Positions 60,915 to 64,000 of a stretch of DNA of 64,000 nt are shown here, piece by piece (the stretch's first letter is position 1; each line of letters opens with the position of its first letter). The translations under genes were made by a program, and so were the position numbers. Source of the stretch: Roseibium aggregatum IAM 12614 (GTDB lineage: Bacteria; Pseudomonadota; Alphaproteobacteria; Rhizobiales; Stappiaceae); the NCBI RefSeq assembly GCF_000168975.1, contig NZ_AAUW01000021.1, positions 62,001-126,000 of the forward strand, read 5' to 3'. The notes beneath the pieces were generated by a model, which saw only the letters and a program-made list of their open reading frames with translations, was not told the DNA's origin and did no database searches.

Positions 60915-62171
60915 TCAAGGATCGCCTGGCGCACTGCTGGCAAGGTGGGTTGGGGAGGCGGCCCGTGGCTTCTTTTTTTTCCGCCCCGCCTGAGCGAGCC
61001 TTCGGGATTGCAGGAAGGTGTAGGCCATCATCGACATCAAGGCGTGGCGGTGAAGTCCGGTCCAGGATCGTCCTTCGAAGTGATCGAGGCCCAGTTCTTC
61101 CTTGAGTTGCTGATGCTCTTGTTCGCAGACCCAGCGCGCCTTGATCGCGCCGGCGAGAGCCTTAATCGGGGTGTCGCCGGGCAGATTGGAGAGATCGTAT
61201 TTGCGCTCGCCGTTCGAGCGATGCTCACCCACCAGCCAGGCCTCCTCACCCGGCATGTGTTGGGCTCCGGCAGAGCCGATCCGCTGAGGCGCACCATCGG
61301 CAAAGCGCGCGCGCATGGCCGCAAAGCGGGCCGTCAGCCGTCCCTTGGTTCCCTTGCGCCAACTGACCTGTCGCCACTTCGCGCCTTCGAGCATCGCGTG
61401 CGTGGCAATGGATTTGACGTTCGGCACATGCCGCACCCGTGGGCGGCCGCGTCCAGCGACCGGGAAGATCAGTTGCACATCGGCCGGATAGACCTTCTGG
61501 TGCCGGGGGATGCCCACCGCCCAGCAAAGGTTACGCGCACTCAGGGCCTGTCGGAACGGAGCGGACAGCCCGTAACCGGCATCGGCCAGCACACAGCCGA
61601 AGCGCACGCCGGCAGCGATGATACGATCGATCTCCTCGATCGCGATCTCGGGCTTGGTGCGATATTCCTGCAAAGGGACAGGCACGCCCGCCTTGTCCAT
61701 GCGCGCGGTATCGCTCGTCCAGCTTTCCGGCAGGAACAACCGCAAGCTCAGCATGAGGGGAACTTCGCCCGAGGCCAGTGTCACCGATACCAGTGTCTGG
61801 CAGTTTGCATTCTTGCCCAACGCCGTGGCGTATTGGGGCGCAACGCCAACCGAAGCCTTGCCCTTCTTGGGCAGGGCGGTGTCGTCGATGATCAGCCAGG
61901 CTCCATCGCCACCGACCAATTCATCCGCCTGGCTCCACAAGGTCGCTTCCAGCGGGACGCTGTCCCACAGACCGGCCCCGATGAAATGATGAAGCCGGTC
62001 ATAAGAGATCGTATCCGAACGGGCTGCCATGGGCTGGATGCTCTTGCAATCACCGGGCCCGATCAGACCAGCGATATAAGCCGGGCACATTCGACGCCGC
62101 GTCTTGTTGCCCAAGCCCTCCAGGTACGGCGCCAGCCACCGCTCAAGATCTGCCTGCCAGTCGTCGTCCAT
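60915..62171 (-). CDS. IS701-family transposase
   Basis: 418 aa. CPAYIAGLIGPGDCKSIQPMA and YDRLHHFIGAGLWD near the N-terminus, DDE core with AWLIIDDTALPKKGKASVGV (Asp), FGCVLADAGYGLSAPFRQAL (Asp) and WVCEQEHQQLKEELGLDHFEGRSW (Glu), the signature of IS701. Intact from ATG 62171. The C-terminal tail is Lys/Pro-rich. Located between the esterase relic and IS91. Confidence 0.95.
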   Translation of the reverse strand: MDDDWQADLERWLAPYLEGLGNKTRRRMCPAYIAGLIGPGDCKSIQPMAARSDTISYDRLHHFIGAGLWDSVPLEATLWSQADELVGGDGAWLIIDDTALPKKGKASVGVAPQYATALGKNANCQTLVSVTLASGEVPLMLSLRLFLPESWTSDTARMDKAGVPVPLQEYRTKPEIAIEEIDRIIAAGVRFGCVLADAGYGLSAPFRQALSARNLCWAVGIPRHQKVYPADVQLIFPVAGRGRPRVRHVPNVKSIATHAMLEGAKWRQVSWRKGTKGRLTARFAAMRARFADGAPQRIGSAGAQHMPGEEAWLVGEHRSNGERKYDLSNLPGDTPIKALAGAIKARWVCEQEHQQLKEELGLDHFEGRSWTGLHRHALMSMMAYTFLQSRRLAQAGRKKKKPRAASPTHLASSAPGDP

Positions 62172-62600
62172 CGCCAGCCTCCGTCAAAGCTGGCTCCCCA
62201 TGAATCACGCAATCACCCTCATGGGAATCTGGAGGGTTCAATCTGGAGGGTTCAGTGAGGTCTGCGGGCAAAACGGCAGTGTTGCGCAGCGGCGCGGGGC
62301 GGACCTCATTGAAGCCGGATTGAGCGAAGCCGCGGGCGAATTGGGTCTATGGGGATTGTGGCGGCTGCGTCGGTGTGGCGTGGTGCAAGCAAGGCCGCAT
62401 GTGGGGATGCATCACACCGGAAAGCCGCTTAGCGGGGTCGATGCTTTCTGCGCACTGCCGAAGATCCGATCCTGTTTGGCAGCCGGCGGCCTCGCTGAAG
62501 GGCAGCAGAGGGCACGACTGGGTCGTTTGCCCGCAGGCAAGCGGGCCGGTTCTCGTGGAGGCCAGCCGCCTATAGGGGGCTCGTGATCTGCCATACGCAC
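62172..62600. other. Spacer between IS701 and IS91
   Basis: Holds the presumed IS701 left end and a 14-bp tandem duplication (TCTGGAGGGTTCAA/TCTGGAGGGTTCAG at about 62229-62256); no gene recognised. Confidence 0.4.
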
Positions 62601-63782
62601 TCATGAGCTGTCGTTCCAGGCTGAGCGCGGGGGTGGCGCTTGCCCATGATGCCACACGGCGAGTGTGATCATCGGGCTGCCGCAACAGGGGCACGGGTGC
62701 GTGAGAGACGGCAGGTCCGTCACCGGCTCGGCACGGAAGGCAGTCTCCGGCGCCCGGACGGCGAGCAGCTGTCTGCACGACGCGAGCCGTGCGACGCGCC
62801 GGCCGTTGGCGAGGAACCCGTAGTGGCGGATGCGATGGAAGCCGTCCGGCAGGGTGTGCAAGAGGAAGCGCCGGATGAACTCGTCGGCCTTGAGCGTCAT
62901 CAGCTTTGTCTTGCGGCCATGGCGGTAGTCGCGCCAACGGAACGTCACCTTGCCGTCGGCCAGGCTGACCAGGCGGGAATTGGCGATGGCGACGCGATGC
63001 GTGTAGCGGCCCAGATAAGCCAGCACCTGTTCTGGCCCGCCGAAGGGCGGCTTGGCATAGACGACCCAGTCGCGGCGACGCGCCGCGGCCAGGAGACGGG
63101 CAAAGGCAGCCGGGCCGGCCAAGTCGGCGATGCTGCCGAAGAATTGCAGCCCTCCGGCCTCGAAGGCGACGCGCAGCGCCTCCAGAAACAGCCGGCGGAA
63201 CAGGCGCGACAACACCCGGACGGCCAGAAAGAAACCGGGGCGGCAAGAGATCCAGCGGCTGCCATCGGGTGACGGGCCGCCGCCCGGCACGATGCAATGG
63301 AGGTGCGGATGATAGGTCAGGGTCTGGCCCCAGCTATGGAGCACCGCGATGAGGCCGATCTCGGCGCCGAGATGTCTGGGATCGGCGGCGATCGTGCGCA
63401 GCGTCTCGGCGGCTGTCCTGAACAGGATGGTGTAGACGACCGCCTTGTTTTGGAAGGCAACCGCCGCGATCTCGGCGGGCAGCGTGAACACCACGTGGAA
63501 ATAGGGCACCGGCAGGAGTTCGCTCGCACGCGCGGCCAGCCAGTCCCGCGCCACGGCAGTCTGGCACTTCGGGCAGTGCCGGTTGCGGCAGGAATTGTAG
63601 GCCACACGCACCGCTCCGCAGGCCCGGCACTCCTCGATATGGCCGCCGAGCGCGGCGGTGCGGCACAGCTCGATCGCGCTCATCACGCGCCGCTCAACGC
63701 GGCCCAGATGACCGTGATGGGCTTGCCGATAGGCTTCGCCATGACGGCGGAAGATATCCGCCACCTCCAGTCTCGCCGACAT
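62601..63782 (-). CDS. IS91-family transposase (HUH, Y1/Y2 type)
   Basis: 393 aa. Zinc-finger region EECRACGAVRVAYNSCRNRHCPKCQ, then VVFTLPAEIAAVAFQNK, the HUH motif YHPHLHCIVPGGG (two His chelating the metal), VLAYLGRYTHRVAIANSRLV with the catalytic Tyr, and FIRRFLLHTLPDGFHRIRHYGFLANG. All motifs are intact. Rolling-circle transposition of such elements can mobilise adjacent DNA by one-ended transposition. It starts 9 bp after the tyrosine recombinase gene on the same strand. The first 37 codons are repeated at 10938-11049. Confidence 0.96.
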   Translation of the reverse strand: MSARLEVADIFRRHGEAYRQAHHGHLGRVERRVMSAIELCRTAALGGHIEECRACGAVRVAYNSCRNRHCPKCQTAVARDWLAARASELLPVPYFHVVFTLPAEIAAVAFQNKAVVYTILFRTAAETLRTIAADPRHLGAEIGLIAVLHSWGQTLTYHPHLHCIVPGGGPSPDGSRWISCRPGFFLAVRVLSRLFRRLFLEALRVAFEAGGLQFFGSIADLAGPAAFARLLAAARRRDWVVYAKPPFGGPEQVLAYLGRYTHRVAIANSRLVSLADGKVTFRWRDYRHGRKTKLMTLKADEFIRRFLLHTLPDGFHRIRHYGFLANGRRVARLASCRQLLAVRAPETAFRAEPVTDLPSLTHPCPCCGSPMITLAVWHHGQAPPPRSAWNDSS

Positions 63783-63791
63783 GGGACCGCG

Positions 63792-64000
63792 TCAGTTCGG
63801 CGGCACCACCTCGATGTTGAGCCGGTCAAGTGGGCTTTGCGTGCGCCGGGATGAGCTGCTGGAAACCTTGGTGTAGCGCGCCGTGCTCGACAGGTTGTTG
63901 TGACCAAGCAGAACCTGGATGATGCGGATGTCTGTGCCGTTCTCCAGCAAATGTGTTGCGAAGGAGTGCCTGAGCGTGTGCACCGTCACGCGCTTGTCGA
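63792..64000 (-). CDS. Tyrosine recombinase accompanying IS91 (partial, continues beyond window)
   Basis: C-terminal 69 codons: VTVHTLRHSFATHLLENGTDI, IIQVLLGHNNLSSTARYTKVS, SPLDRLNIEVVPPN. Nearly identical to residues 220-287 of the gene at 10065-10928 apart from a few changes (SSSSSRRTQ instead of SSRLIRRTQ). The start lies beyond base 64000. Confidence 0.95.
   Translation of the reverse strand, partial: DKRVTVHTLRHSFATHLLENGTDIRIIQVLLGHNNLSSTARYTKVSSSSSRRTQSPLDRLNIEVVPPN

Noticed and set aside
60435..62258. A 607-codon open frame on the plus strand
   Set aside because: It is antisense to the esterase relic and the intact IS701 transposase; Arg/Gly-rich composition typical of GC-rich shadow frames.
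1..64000. CRISPR arrays, rRNA genes, retron or prophage modules
   Set aside because: No regularly spaced short repeats, rRNA cores, reverse-transcriptase motif (YxDD) or phage structural genes were seen in the reading.

Overview
The window looks like part of a large, heavily decayed plasmid of an alphaproteobacterium, probably of the order Hyphomicrobiales. A marine Stappiaceae-like host (Roseibium or Pseudovibrio relatives) is a guess. The reasons are a repABC replication and partition operon with its antisense RNA (2-3442), MucR- and SyrB-like regulators, a Brucella Omp2-type porin, a DUF6118 remnant, and IS families common in that order.

Layout. 0-3.4 kb: repABC. 3.4-9 kb: IS debris around an orphan sensor histidine kinase and a possible effector. 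9-15 kb: a helical-repeat protein, a tyrosine recombinase with an IS91 fragment, two coiled-coil SyrB-like proteins and a decayed IS1182. 15-18 kb: GNAT acetyltransferase, res site plus serine resolvase, and two back-to-back toxin-antitoxin modules. 18-22.3 kb: a three-gene operon read as type III chaperone, 923-residue effector and small partner. 22.3-27.4 kb: IS481, mucR remnant, tRNA-Leu, possible small RNA, ISNCY and IS30. 27.4-29.3 kb: a BrxR/CapW-like WYL regulator with WGR, zinc-ribbon and sbcD remnants. 30-35 kb: traK-like fragment with a possible oriT, a PvcA/Dit1-like isocyanide synthase, a broken outer-membrane protein and an intact porin. 35.6-39.5 kb: IS110, two small hypothetical genes, IS6 and DUF6118 debris. 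39.5-43.5 kb: a compact operon that looks like a peptide natural-product (RiPP-like) pathway: a 40-residue Cys-containing peptide gene, a hairpin, an ABC exporter, a small His/Cys protein and two TauD-like dioxygenases. 45.5-57.2 kb: an island of candidate type III effectors (pentapeptide repeat, HopA1 family, 29-residue helical repeats, two unknowns). 57.2-64 kb: IS5/IS6, fragments of metabolic genes, a broken erythromycin esterase, IS701 and IS91.

How it fits together. The cargo falls into three themes: maintenance (repABC, res/resolvase, toxin-antitoxin pairs), host interaction (about nine candidate secreted effectors and one chaperone, but no secretion apparatus here, so it would have to be encoded elsewhere), and specialised metabolism (the RiPP-like operon and the isocyanide synthase). 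At least ten non-mobile genes are broken by single stops, frameshifts or IS joints, so the replicon is shrinking and reshuffling.

Strongest candidate for something undescribed: the 43.5-39.5 kb peptide-plus-two-dioxygenase operon. Next are the helical FP-repeat proteins at 9.0-9.8 and 48.5-50.6 kb, and the chaperone/cysteine-protease-like effector operon. All family assignments were made by eye, without database searches.
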